A stretch of DNA of 64,000 bases, from assembly GCF_046630445.1 (NCBI RefSeq), contig NC_092337.1, positions 357,608,001-357,672,000 on the forward strand. Direction: 5' to 3'. Below, in pieces: positions 35,077-48,134 of the stretch. Both the position numbers and the translations under genes were made by a program. The notes under the pieces are model-generated. The model was not told where the DNA came from, searched no databases, and was given only the letters and a program-made list of their open reading frames with translations. This DNA comes from Rutidosis leptorrhynchoides. Lineage: Eukaryota; Streptophyta; Magnoliopsida; Asterales; Asteraceae. Numbering within the stretch: the stretch's first letter is position 1; every line of letters starts with the position of its first letter.

Positions 35077-35433
35077 TATATATAAATAATTATATATTAC
35101 AAAATTAAATATATTATTGAATTATACATGTAATTTAATTATTATGAAAGATAACTTCAGATAATTAAAACGTGTTATTTAAAACTGATTATTTAATTAT
35201 AGAATGTATATTGAATGTAAATGATTTCGAGCATGAATTGTCAACGTTAACAAAGTATTAAATGTATACTTTGAGTTTATTTGTCTCAATATATTTATTT
35301 ATGTAATAAGAGATGATAATTAAAACATAATTATTATTACATATATATAGTAATATATATAAAATGTATAAATACTATATGTCGAAATTATAATAATTAT
35401 TTCTATTATGAAATAACATAATATTTTAAATAA

Positions 35434-35536
<103 letters not shown>

Positions 35537-35781
35537 CACTACTAATATTTTCATATTTAAATATATAGTGTAATCAATATGCAAATACATATTATATAAT
35601 ATTATATATTAAAATGTATAAATAATAAATATTCAATACATGTTATATAATTATTAAATAGTACGTAGTTAATAATAATTACAAGTTAAAAATATAGTAG
35701 TTGTATTAATATTATTACTACTTCCATTATTATTAAGTAATATTAATATCAGTGATAGTAGTATTAATATTATTATTGTTG

Positions 35782-35834
<53 letters not shown>

Positions 35835-36680
35835 AATATTAACAATAATATTATTAATAATACAATTAATATTTATTAATTAATTAAATATATTAAGAAC
35901 ATATACCAATCTGTTTCCCATCTCCATCAGTTCATTTTTTTCCCTTCCCATCTATTTAATTCGTGATTATTTGTCTGTGATTAGTTACGCGTCCAAATCA
36001 ATTAGCATACAAACAAATCATTATTATTAGCCTTATATACTCGATTGTATTACAATTATAAGGTGCTATCTTCTGCAAATTGAAAATTAAAAACAGAAAA
36101 AAAAATAAACTACTCTGTACGAGTAATTTTTTTTACTCAACTCACGAATTCGAATGAAATTGAAAAATCTACTAATACAGTTTTGTTAGGAATTATCTAA
36201 CCAAACTATCTGCAAAAATTACACGTTCTAATTCCTCAAAACGAGTTTGAATTTTCGAGTCAAAGTTTTAGTTTTAAAAAGTCAACTTTTGTTCTTCGAG
36301 TGTATAGTGAAGTTTCCCGTTAAATTGATGATTGGGAAAGTGTATAGGAGTGATTTGAAACATAACTTGTCTTATAATCTTTGTCTATAACGCTCCAAAA
36401 ATCAAAATCCATATTTTTTTTTTGTTTTGAACCGCGAAGAACAGCAGGCCTGGGTAAAAAAAAATTTATATATTTTTTTGTGTTTTCAATTAATTCAAGA
36501 GTTTATATGGTTCGATTATACTTTGATTGAAAGTCTTAAAAACGTTTAGATGATTGATTATCATGTGGTTTGATCCTGGGTTGATTTGGTTTTGAAGCTG
36601 ATGAAGATGAACAATTGAATTATACGGTTCATATATATAATTATAACTCATATTAGTTCAGAAAAACAATAGCAGAAAAA

Positions 36681-36748
36681 TGGTTAAGGGTGTTTGGTAT
36701 GAATGGGAGGACTCGGGTTCGAGCCCGGCTAGTGGCAACTATTTTTTT
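36681..36748 (+). other. tRNA-like Pol III A/B-box module in LARD-A 3' LTR
   Basis: A box TGGTTAAGGG (36,681-36,690), B box GGTTCGAGCCC (36,716-36,726), T7 run at 36,742-36,748. It equals the module at 411-488 with three or four base changes, none in the B box. Confidence 0.6.
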
Positions 36749-36787
36749 AAAACACTTTTGGAGGTAGTTTTTAAAACCAAAAATCTC

Positions 36788-36788
<1 letters not shown>

Positions 36789-36875
<87 letters not shown>

Positions 36876-37040
36876 GTTGTTATTTGTACTTGAATATAAA
36901 TTTTATTCATAAAAATTTTCATGATTTTAATTATTATTATTATTATTACTATTAGTATTAGTATTAGTATTAGTATTAGTATTAGTATTAGTATTAGTAT
37001 TAGTATTAATATTAGTATTAGTATTAGTATTAGTATTAAA

Positions 37041-37096
<56 letters not shown>

Positions 37097-37115
37097 TATT
37101 ATTATTATTATTATT
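36789..37115. repeat. Expanded TTA and TTAGTA arrays in LARD-A 3' LTR
   Basis: A TTA array (36,789-36,875), a TTAGTA hexamer array of about 14 units (36,950-37,038) and another TTA array (37,039-37,115). The 5' LTR has only about 7 TTA units and 4 hexamers at the same place. Long Ile or Tyr reading frames across them are artefacts. Confidence 0.93.
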
Positions 37116-37407
37116 AATAACATTATTAGTATCATAAAAAAAATTATCATTTTTATTTTTGCTATTAGTATTATCATTATTAATAAAGTTGTTATTATTA
37201 TTATTATTTTTAGTAAATCAATATTATCTAAACTATCATTTTAACAAATAAATATTTTGTACATTATATATACTTATTACATATACTAGGATTATATTTA
37301 TATTTTATATAACAAACTAATGATATTTCATAAATACAATACTAATCACATATATATGAATATAGATATATTAATATAACTAAATGTATAAATATTAATC
37401 ATTTTAA

Positions 37408-37486
<79 letters not shown>

Positions 37487-38530
37487 AAATAAAAATATAT
37501 AAAATATAATTTAAGATATAATATAAGTATACGTTTTAAAATGGAATTTAGTATAAATTCTATATAACTACAAATATCTAAATAATACATATTAATAAAT
37601 GAAATTTTTGTGATTTCCATTATATATATTAATAGATATACAATTGATATAGGTTCGTGAATCCAAGGCCAACCCTGCATTGTTCAGTTCAGTCGAATGA
37701 ATATTTTTACTACAAAATATTGTATCGTTAGTTTCATTTGCTCCCTTTTTAATTGCTTTTGCAATATATATTTTTGGGCTGAGAATACATGTGCTGCTTT
37801 TATAAATGCTTTACGAAATAGAGACAAGTGATTAAAAATAATATTCTGCGAATTGATGTGCTAGGTAATTTAGTTATACGTTGTAAGAGCATGTAAGCGC
37901 GAATCCTAAAGATAGATCTATCGGGCTTAACACCCCCATCATGTAGGCTGCACTAGACGTTAGAGCTAGTGGGCGGATGTTCAGTACTTCGAAGATTATT
38001 TATACACTTGCGAGTGTACATATCCATCTTTGCGAAGATGACTTATTATATTATTGTTAAGGTTGGTTACTGAGGCCTCAACATAAGCAGAACGGTTTTA
38101 TACACTTGCGAGTGTACATATATTTATAAACAGAAATCTTGTGGTCTATTAAAATATTGAAATGATTGTTATGATAAACCTATGAACTCACCAACCTTTT
38201 GGTTGACACTTTAAAGCATGTTTATTCTCAGGTATTAAAGAAATCTTCCGCTGTGCATTTGCTCATTTTAGAGATATTACTTGGAGTCATTCATGACATA
38301 TTTCAAAAGACGTTGCATTCGAGTCATTGAGTTCAACAAGATTATTATAAGTCATTTATAGTTTGATATATTATGAAATGGTATGCATGCCTGTCAACTT
38401 TCGTTGAAATGAAAGTTTGTCTTTTAAAAATGAATGCAATGTTTGTAAAATGTATCATATAGAGGTCAGAACCTCGTGATGTAACCAACTATTGTGAATC
38501 GTCTATAATCGATATGAACGGGTCCTTTCA

Positions 38531-39617
38531 TTTACATTTCCAAACAACATTTTTTGGGAATGGTTTCTGTAATAGTCATTTGTTTGAAAAACTTTTGTTT
38601 CAGTTGATATGATAGAAGTAGGTTTAAACACAGGTGAAGATGTTCTTCTATCAAAAGTATGTTTTGGACTAAGATCAATCTTCTTGTGTGGTGTCTGTCG
38701 AATTGGTTTGCAATTCATAGCCATGTGTCCCAACATCCCACAATTGAAACAGTTAACATTATCAAAACCATTAGCATTAAACACTTGATGCCTAGAAGTT
38801 GAATACTTTCTCCTCGGGGGTTTATTCTATTGCTTTGCTGGAGTGGGTGACGTGACTTGCTGTTTAACAGTCTGTCTACGATTGGGCCGAATATATTTCG
38901 TCACCCTTCCTAAATTTGAACCCTCACCTTTTGGTGGAAGTTCAGTTTTGGGATCAACAATCTGAGAATTCACAGTACTACTATCCTTAACAAACTTAAC
39001 AGGGGTGTGCTGAGTGTTTTTCTTCCTAGATTGTTTTGGCTTACTAACACTCCTCTTCTCAGTATTTTGACTTTCACTCCTATTCGCTTCATTATTTGGA
39101 TTCTTCAAAATTGTAACTGGTTTAGTCACAACTACAAAGGGTTTCCCGTCCTTTTCGGTGTCGACATCAGTGTCGGACTCCGTCTCATAAACAACATCTA
39201 ATGGCTTTTTACCCTCACCAGACTCACTTTTACTCTCTACAGAATTTTTCTCAGGCTTACCATACTTTGGTTCTACAATCGGATCCCTATTCTTCTCAAC
39301 AGGTTTATTGATAAACTCTCCTAAAAGCGGTGGGGGCAACCTGATTGTAGCCTATCCCTTGGTTTTTGGGATGTTTCAAGGTTTGTGTCACGTATGACAT
39401 TCTCTGCCAATTATCAATCCTAGCCTTTTCTGACTCATATTTTAATTTGTATGAATCTTTTTCAGCCTTAAGTGCTTCTATCTGGCTCAAATACAGGTGA
39501 ATCACTTTCTCATCATCTACAATAGTTGATTTCAAATGACCTACCTGATTCTCTAAAGACTTAATAACATCAACATACTCTTTCTACTTATTAAGGTAGA
39601 AAAGAGCATCATCGTAG
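38531..39617 (-). pseudogene. copia-1 gag, C-terminal part
   Basis: Reading down the minus strand: a coiled-coil-like segment (SQIEALKAEKDSYKLKYESE, 39,305-39,535), a charged Lys/Glu/Ser-rich linker (38,827-39,339) and a CCHC knuckle CFNCGMLGHMAMNC (about 38,720-38,765). It ends at the LARD-A LTR, after MLFGNVN. Frames change between the parts. The order fits the long gag of many plant copia elements. Confidence 0.7.
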
Positions 39618-42600
39618 TGAAATGTCCCGTTCTTGTTGATTAAAAACGTTCCATATTAATTGATTTCGTTGCGAGGTTTTGACCTCTATATGAGACGTTT
39701 TTCAAAGACTGCATTCATTTTTAAAACAAACCATAACCTTTATTTCATAAATAAAGGTTTAAAAAGCTTTACGTAGATTATCAAATAATGATAATCTAAA
39801 ATATCCTGTTTACACACGACCATTACATAATGGTTTACAATACAAATATGTTACATCGAAATCAGTTTCTTGAATGCAGTTTTTATACAATATCATACAA
39901 ACATGGACTCCAAATCTTGTCCTTATTTTAGTATGCAACAGCGGAAGTTCTTAGTATTCACCTGAGAATAAACATGGTTTAAACGTCAACAAAAATGTTG
40001 GTGAGTTATAGGTTTAACCTATGTATATCAAATCGTAACAATAGACCACAAGATTTCATATTTCAATACACATCCCATACATAGAGATAAAAATCATTCA
40101 TATGGTGAACACCTGGTAACCGACATTAATAAGATGCATATATAATATCCCCATCATTCCGGGACTCCCTTCGTACATGATAAGTTAGAAGTACTAAAGC
40201 ATCCGGTACTTTGGATGGGGCTTGTTGGGCCCAATAGATCTATCTTTAGGATTCACGTCAATTAGGGTGTCTGTTCCCTAATTCTTAGATTTACCAGACT
40301 AAAAAGGGGCACATTCGGTTTAATAATCCAGCCATAGAATGTAGTTTTAAGTACTTGTGTCTATTTCGTAAAACATTTATAAAAACAGCGCATGTATTCT
40401 CAGTCCCAAAAATATATATTGGAAAAGCATTTAAAAATGGAGCAAATGAAACTCACTTTCACAGATTTTTACATCGTCGGGAAGTAAGACTTGGCCACTG
40501 GTTGATTCACGAACCTATAACAATATATACATATATATCAAAATATGTTCAAAATATATTTACAACACTTTTAATATATTTTGATGTTTTAAGTTTATTA
40601 AGTCAGCTGTCCTCGTTAGTAACCTACAACTAGTTGTCCACAGTTAGATGTACAGAAATAAATCGATAAATATTATCTTGAATCAATCCACGACCCAGTG
40701 TATACGTATCTCAGTATTGATCACAACTCAAACTATATATATTTTGGAATCAACCTCAACCCTGTATAGCTAACTCCAACATTCACATATAGAGTGTCTA
40801 TGGTTGTTCCGAAATATATATAGATGTGTCGACATGATAGGTCGAAACATTGTATACGTGTCTATGGTATCTCAAGATTACATAATATACAATACAAGTT
40901 GATTAAGTTATGGTTGGAATAGATTTGTTACCAATTTTCACGTAGCTAAAATGAGAAAAATTATCCAATCTTGTTTTACCCATAACTTCTTCATTTTAAA
41001 TCCGTTTTGAGTGAATCAAATTGCTATGGTTTCATATTGAACTCTATTTTATGAATCTAAACAGAAAAAGTATAGGTTTATAGTCGGAAAAATAAGTTAC
41101 AAGTCGTTTTTGTAAAGGTAGTCATTTCAGTCGAAAGAACGACGTCTAGATGACCATTTTAGAAAACATACTTCCACTTTGAGTTTAACCATAATTTTTG
41201 GATATAGTTTCATGTTCATAATAAAAATAATTTTCCCAGAATGACAACTTTTAAATCAAATTTTATCATAGTTTTTAATTAACTAACCCAAAACAGCCCG
41301 CGGTGTTACTACGACGGCGTAAATCCGGTTTTACGGTGTTTTTCGTGTTTCCAGGTTTTAAATCATTAAGTTAGCATATCATATAGATATAGAACATGTG
41401 TTTAGTTGATTTTAAAAGTCAAGTTAGAAGGATTAACTTTTATTTGCGAACAAGTTTAGAATTAACTAAACTATGTTCTAGTAATTACAAGTTTAAACCT
41501 TCGAATAAGATAGCTTTATTTGTATGAATCGAATGATGTTATGAACATCATTACTACCTCAAGTTCCTTGGATAAACCTACTGGAAATGAGAAAAATAGA
41601 TCTAGCTTCAAAGGATCCTTGGATGGCTTGAAAGTTCTTGAAGAAGAATCATGACACGAAAACAATTTCAAGTAAGACTTCCACTCGAAATAAGATTGTT
41701 ATAGTTATAGAAATTGAATTAAAGTTTGAATATGATTATTACCTTGTATTAGAAAGATAACCTACTGTAAGTAACGAAGGTTTCTTGATCTTGGATGATT
41801 ATTTGGAATGGATTTAGAAAACTTGGAAGTAAACTTGCAATCTTGGAAGTATTCTTGATTTTATGAAACTAGAACTTTTGGAATTTATGAAGAACACTTA
41901 GAACTTGAAGATAGAACTTGAGAGAGATCAATTAGATGAATAAAATTGGAGAATGAAAGTGTTTGTAGGTGTTTTTGGTCGTTGGTTTATGGATTAGATA
42001 TAAAGGATATGTAATTTTGTTTTCATGTAAATAAGTCATGAATGATTACTCATATTTTTGTAATTTTATGAGATATTTCATGCTAGTTGCCAAATGATGG
42101 TTCCCACATGTGTTAGGTGACTCAAATGAGCTGCTAAGAGCTGATCATTGGAGTGTATATACCAATAGTATATACATCTAAAAGCTGTGTATTGTACGAG
42201 TACGAATACGGGTGCATACGAGTAGAATTGTTGATGAAACTGAACGAGGATGTAATTGTAAGCATTTTTGTTAAGTAGAAGTATTTTGATAAGTGTCTTA
42301 AAGTCTTTCAAAAGTATATGAATACATATTAAAACACTACATGTATATACATTTTAACTGAGTCGTTAAGTCATTGTTAGTCGTTACATGTAAATGTTGT
42401 TTTGAAACCTTTAGATTAACGATCTTGTTGAATGTTGTTAACCCATTGTTTATTATAACAAATGAGATGTTAAATTATTATATTATCATGATATTATGAT
42501 ATATAATATATCTTAGTATGATATATATACAGTTAAATGTCGTTACAACGATAATCGTTACATATATGTCTCGTTTCGAAATCATTAAGTTAGTAGTCTT

Positions 42601-43041
42601 ATTTTTACATATGTATTTCATTGTTAATACACTTAATAATATATTTAATTATCATTTAACATAATTAACCAAGTGTATCAATATCTTAATATGATTCATA
42701 TGTACCTAGTAAAACGTTGTTATAACGATAATCGTTATATATATCGTTTTCGAGTTTCTTAAATTAATAGTCTCATTTTTATGTATATAACTCATTGTTA
42801 AAATACCTAATGAGATACATACTTATAATAAAATCATGTTAACTATATATATAACCATATATATGTCATCGTATAGTTTTTACAAGTTTTAACGTTCGTG
42901 AATCACCGGTCAACTTGGGTGGTCAATTGTCTAATCAAGTCTTAACAAGTTTGATTGCTTAACATGTTGGAAACACTTAATCATGTAAATAACAATTTCA
43001 TTTAATATATATATAAATATGGAAAAGTTCGGGTCACTACA
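39618..43041 (-). repeat. Solo LTR of a Tekay/LARD-type element
   Basis: 3,424 bp. The minus strand starts TGTAGTGACCCG and ends CGGGACATTTCA. Flanks CGTAG (39,613-39,617) and CATAG (43,042-43,046) match at 4 of 5 bases, as expected for an aged TSD. It carries the hairpin block (39,939-40,005) and a TAGATCTA block (about 40,230). No internal region, so unequal recombination between two LTRs is likely. Confidence 0.85.
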
Positions 43042-45145
43042 CATAGTTCTTCCTATGTGTCTGATTTTCTAGACTCAAGTTCTTAAGTTCAAGTCTAAGT
43101 TTCGGACAAGTTTCACAAGTAGCAGGTATCTCGTTAAGCTTAGAGACCACACATTCAAGTCTAGCTATTTCCTGTTCAAGATCAATGCATTTTAAACATA
43201 AAGAATCTGAATCATTACATACTTGTCATTGCTGGATGTGTTAGCCATGAACGCGTAATATTTTCTACCATCCTGCGAATCTGTATCTGATTCTAATTCT
43301 GACTCTGAACTTGTACTGTCTGAATAATCAGCATCTTAACCTTCTTTGCCCTCAACTTTAGCAGAATTATCCGAACTTGTCACCGTGACTACCTTCTCAT
43401 CAGTACCTTCATCATCACCCTTGATCAAATGTGCAAGTTCTTTTCTAAACCAGGTTCCCGTATGACAACTCATTCACGAGGATTCATCGTCATTTGAAGA
43501 GTCAGTTGTGAATTCAAGATCAGACAGATCCTTGGCTTTGCAGAACTTATCATACAACCTGTCACTAATTCTCTTTCTAAGACACATCTTCATTACCGCT
43601 TCAACCCTTTTCATACGTGTATCACATTTAGAGACATAACATGTGCAAGCAGGATCATCTTTACCTATACAACCAGCATTTCTTCTGATAACCCTTTCTT
43701 CTTCTATTTCAGCTTTACTCTTACCAACAAAAACCACGTTAGCTTTTTCAGCATCAACTGAGATCGACCAATCACACACTTCATCAGCATATGTAGTAGT
43801 CAAAGCTCTGGATTGACCACTAGAAGTTGCTTCTTTGTTCACTGTCGGACCAGCATGTCTAGGAGTCACCTCAATTGAAGTGTTATGAAAAGGATTATGA
43901 AAAGTCCTCTTAAAATGACCAAGTTCATCACAATTATGGCATCTCACTTTGGACATATCAAAACCAAACTTAGTATTGTGGTTCAGACTCAAAGTACTCT
44001 GACCTGTTCTTTTCAAATACTTCCTAGCAAGTCTCACCACACTTCCCATAGCAAATAGGATGTCCATTATCTCAATCTCATCCTCATCAATCTGATCATA
44101 ATCCTCATTCTCCAGATGACCATTGATTATCTGCCTACTTATCATATCATTGTAAGAGTTAACAACGATGGCAGCTAATGCCATATCCTTCTAAATCAAT
44201 TCTAGAGGCCTTTTCTTGATATTTTCCATCTTGATCACTGGTGATTGAGTCTGTTGTAGAATGATTGAATCAATCAGTTTAGCAGTTGATTTCTGTGTTG
44301 AGATTTGGCATTGAAATAACCAAAATTTGATACTGGAGCCGAGATCTGTGATGCATTGGTGGAAATGTAAGCTGTTTGCAAAGGAGCATGATTTCCCGAA
44401 GATGACCCAATAATGGACGAACCAGCTACAGTACCAAGTCTCTTTCTCTTTGCCTCAACCTGAATATCCTTTTCCATCAACTTGGAAGTAAAAGCTGTCA
44501 AGGTTAACGTACGACCTGTTGCAATGTACCTATTCTGAATCTTTTCAATTTCATCGTCCCATTTCTCAGGAAGACCGTCTTCCAAAACTCTAACTGCTTT
44601 CTCATCAGATAAATCAATTCCATAATTTGCCATTTCAGCAACCAGCAGATGATATCTCTCCAAAGTTTTTCCAAGAGACTCGGAAGGTAGAGCAGCAAAC
44701 ACTCTCCATTCATCTTTGAGAACCTTACCCTTAGTGGCACGGTAAGTGGCTGTTCCTTCTGTGGCTGATTGAAGAGCAAGCCAAAGGGTATACGAGGTCT
44801 TATTTCTGTTCTTGAACTGTTAGAAGATCTCCTTAGACAGTGCCTGAGTAAGTTGAGCGTAGCACTTACACTCCAAGTTATACTGTTCACGCTCAGCAGG
44901 ATTGAACTGAGCGGTCTCTTTAGGTTCACCGTCTGCCCCATTGGAAGTTCCCATAGTCTAGAATCTATACCATTAAAATATATCATAAAACGCGCCTTCC
45001 AGTCTAAAAAGTCCTTTAGATTGTCAAGCTTGGGAACCTTATTAGAAGTTCCAGACTCATTCTCATTCAGTAACAGTTTTTGTAGTCTTGGAGCAATCAC
45101 CAATGCACTGTATTCGTTTATTACTTGTTCATTAGTGTCCAACAT
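43042..45145 (-). pseudogene. copia-1 gag, N-terminal and central part
   Basis: ATG at 45,145. The head reads VPKLDNLKDFLDWKARFMIY, typical of plant copia gag. After a frameshift the UBN2-like centre is at 44,274-44,702 (ERYHLLVAEMANYGIDLSDE, VRVLEDGLPEKWDDEI). A knuckle at about 43,900-43,950 reads CHNCDELGHFKRTF, with Phe in place of the last Cys. An acidic tail follows (DSSNDDESS) and then degenerate sequence to the solo LTR. Confidence 0.75.
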
Positions 45146-45780
45146 TTTAAATTAGCTAGGATTAAATTCAAGATTAATGAAATTTCTGATTAACGACACA
45201 CGGTCGATTGTCTTAGACACACGGTCGATTGTACGAGACACACGGTCGATTGTATGAGACACACGGTCGATTATATAACTAACACGGTCGATTTTCTGAC
45301 AAAATTTGGGCAGCACTTCGTTACTCAATAAGCCTTTGGTGTTACAAACTCACACGGCCGACTGTTTATCTCCCTCGGTCGATTGTATAGCTCACACGGT
45401 CGAGTGACTGAACTCACACGACCGATTGACTTAAGGAAACTCACACGGTTTAACTGAAAGACACACTGTCGGTTTACTACCTCAATCGATCGATCTAAGG
45501 ACTCACACGGTCGGTTGTCAAGACGCACACGGCTGAGTGTGTTCTTGACAGATGCAAGTCGACTATTAGGGTTTTCTAGACCAAAATCGATTTTTCTATC
45601 AATTTTTGATGAAAAACACTAAACCAAAATGTAGAGAACAATGGAAAAGACTCCAGAAACACCTTTTGACAACGAAAACACCAACTATAATGTAGAAAAA
45701 GAGATTAAATGATTAAAACACAAAAAACACCAAAAACACCAACTTTTTGACCCAAAAACGGTTTTGATCAAGCAAAACCA
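45146..45780 (-). other. copia-1 leader
   Basis: Non-coding leader between primer site and gag. Its main feature is the ACACGGTCGATT tandem repeat at 45,195-45,541. Confidence 0.7.
45195..45541. repeat. 21-bp tandem repeat in copia-1 leader
   Basis: Five near-perfect units of GACACACGGTCGATTGT plus 4 variable bases occupy 45,195-45,299. About eight degenerate units with the same ACACGGTCGA core continue to 45,541 at irregular spacing. The core also occurs in the element's LTR (46,063-46,148). Confidence 0.85.
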
Positions 45781-45801
45781 GAGACTCCAGCTCTGATACC
45801 A
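45781..45801 (-). other. Primer-binding site, initiator-Met tRNA (copia-1)
   Basis: The minus strand reads TGGTATCAGAGCTGGAGTC, 3 bp from the LTR end at 45,805. Confidence 0.85.
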
Positions 45802-46062
45802 CTTTGTAGACATTTATTCACGGATCTTAGGTCGCTTTCTAACTATCCTAGAGTCGGAATTCACTAGAATAGGGTTAAACTGAGATATGGGTCGTATCAT
45901 AGATCAAACCTAGGACAAGAACTAGATTAGATTGACGCATAAACGATATATTTCGGTGGTATATGGTGTTAGGGTTCTCTGGAGATGAAAACCAGTCGAC
46001 TAGGGTAAATGGGATGATTAACCTCAACCAAAAAGTCTCAACCCGTATATATACTGCAGGTC

Positions 46063-46148
46063 AGACACACTCGGTCGAGTGTGTCTCTCAGTCAGTCGAC
46101 TGAGTAACACATTCGGTCCAGTGTGTACACACTCGGTCGACTGTGTGT
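46063..46148. repeat. Three inverted-repeat units in copia-1 LTR
   Basis: AGACACACTC..GAGTGTGTCT (46,063-46,086, 11-bp arms), TCAGTCGACTGA (46,092-46,103, perfect) and ACACAC..GTGTGT (46,127-46,148) surround GGTCGA/GTCGAC centres. They recall the leader repeat and, in design, the Athila palindrome pairs. Confidence 0.75.
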
Positions 46149-46169
46149 GCAGTTTAACATATTGATTAT

Positions 46170-48123
46170 TGATGTTACGCGAGGTGTATATAAAATAGTA
46201 TTATTTTTACAACGAAATACTATTAAATACGATTCAATTTTACACAAGATATTTATTTATTTATAGAATGGATATACCTAAACCTTGCTACAACACTTAT
46301 AGGCAGTGTACCTAATCGTACAGTAGTGTAGTTTTTAGTAAGTCCGGTTCGTCCACAGGGAACTCTTAAACAAGCTTAACGCTATATTAGTTTTAAATTT
46401 ATAAAAATACAAATATATATATATATATATAAGTGATATTATTATTATAAAAGGGGGTTTTTACCGTTTAATGACCGGTTTGTCAATTTTTAAAACTTTA
46501 GTCGCAGTTAAAACCTAATGTAAAATATTAAAAATAAATATAACTTAATTTAAAGCGTAAATTAAATAACGATAATGAAATTGTGATAAATAAAAGTGCG
46601 ATAATTAAAGAGTACGATAATTAAAAGTGCAATTAAATACAATGACATTAAATAAAAGTGCGATAATTAAAAGTGCAATTAAATATGAAATAAAAGAATT
46701 ATGCTTATTTAAACTTCCATAATCATGATGTTTGACGTGTTGATTTTTAGTTTATTCCCATGGGTTAATTGTTCTTTGTCCTGGATTATTCAATATGTCC
46801 ATACGGATTTTTCCATAATAGTCCATCAGTCATAATCATAAAATGCGGAAGTCTTCGCCAAATTATTCTTATTCTCGAAGCCAAATATTCCAACTAATTG
46901 GGGATTCGAATTGTAACAAGGTTTTAATACTTTGTTTAATGAATACACCAGGTTATCGACTGCGTGTAAACCAAGGTTTTACTACTTTGTTAACAATTAC
47001 ACCAATTACCCTTGAATGTAATCCACCCCTGTTTCAACAAGTCTACTAACTATTAATCCAGTTCCGTGCCCGGTAAAATGAACAATTATTGGTATTTATA
47101 GATATCCCGCCCACCGTGCCCAGTCAAGCGTATGTGGTTATATATAAATACATCAAATTATAAGTCTATATATTAAATTAACGAGGCATCATTTAGTTAA
47201 TATAAAGCCCATTAATAGCCCATAGTCTAATTTTCACAAGTGTCGTTCTTTTGTGCAAACCCCAATTATGGTACAAAGCCCAATTATCCAATCTTAATAT
47301 TTTTAGCCCAACATCATGATTACTTTGTCTTAAATAAGCATAATAATAACTTAGCTACGAGACATTAAATTAAAAATAACATTAACCATAACTTACAGTG
47401 ATTAAAAATAGCGTAGCGTTACACGGACAGAATTTTGACTTACACCCTTACAACATTCGCTAACATATCCTTATTATTAGAATTAAAATTAAAATTAAAA
47501 TTATAATATATATATATATATGTTTACGTATGAGTAAGAAGAAGAAAAGATGGATGTATGATGAACCAAAGCTGCGAATTTATAGGCCTGTGGGCTGGAT
47601 TTCAGGGCCATGCGATCGCATGGCTTTTGTGCCTCCAGGCCATGCGATCGCATGGGGGTAGGTAGCAGCTCACATATTTTTGTTTCTTTGCTTGTCGACG
47701 TTTTAATAAATAAATATAATATATAAATAATTATAAGAATTATTTAAATATTATATTATATTTATGTGCATAGTTGACTTGTAATTTTTAGTCCGTTGCG
47801 TCGAGCGTTGAGAGTTGACTTTGGTCCCGGTTCCGGATTTTCGAACGTCCTTGTGTATAATTTAATATCTTGTACTTTGCGTTTTACGTCTTGTACTCTT
47901 GTAATTTTGAGACGTTTCTTATCAATAATTGGAACCGCTTTGATTGTACTTTGTACTTTTGAGCTTTTTGGTCGTTTGCGTCTTTAATTCATCGAATCTG
48001 TCTTTTGTCTTCACCTTTTATTATTTAAACGAATATCACTTGTAAATAGAACAATTGCAACTAAAAGCTTGTCTTTCTTTAGGGATAATGCTATGAAATA
48101 TATGTTCGTTTTTAGCATTATCA
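46170..48123 (-). repeat. Solo LTR of the Athila family
   Basis: 1,954 bp, begins TGATGTTACGCG, ends TTTAGCATTATCA. Perfect ATTAT duplications flank it (46,165-46,169 and 48,124-48,128). It is diverged from the two Athila LTRs by scattered changes. Palindromes at 47,607-47,624 and 47,640-47,655. Confidence 0.92.
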
Positions 48124-48134
48124 ATTATTTAACA

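Larger units (their letters stand above)
38531..48134 (-). mobile_element. Older Ty1/copia element (copia-1), 5' half, broken by three insertions
   Basis: On the minus strand: 5' LTR (48,134 to 45,805, holding a solo Athila LTR), Met primer site, repeat-rich leader, and gag from 45,145 down to 38,531, where LARD-A cuts it. The pol part should lie left of the window. A Tekay-like solo LTR (39,618-43,041) splits gag. Gag has several frameshifts and stops, so the element is old and dead. Confidence 0.8.
45805..48134 (-). repeat. copia-1 5' LTR, split by solo Athila LTR
   Basis: The left part 45,805-46,169 begins (plus strand) TGTAGACATTTATTC. After the Athila solo LTR and its TSD, the LTR ends TTAACA near 48,134, giving TGTTAA..CTACA on the minus strand and about 371 bp. 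The right boundary is inferred from the TG..CA rule and not confirmed by a second copy. Confidence 0.6.

Noticed and set aside
45195..45541. CRISPR-like array
   Set aside because: 21-bp units without distinct spacers, in a plant retrotransposon leader. It is a tandem repeat.
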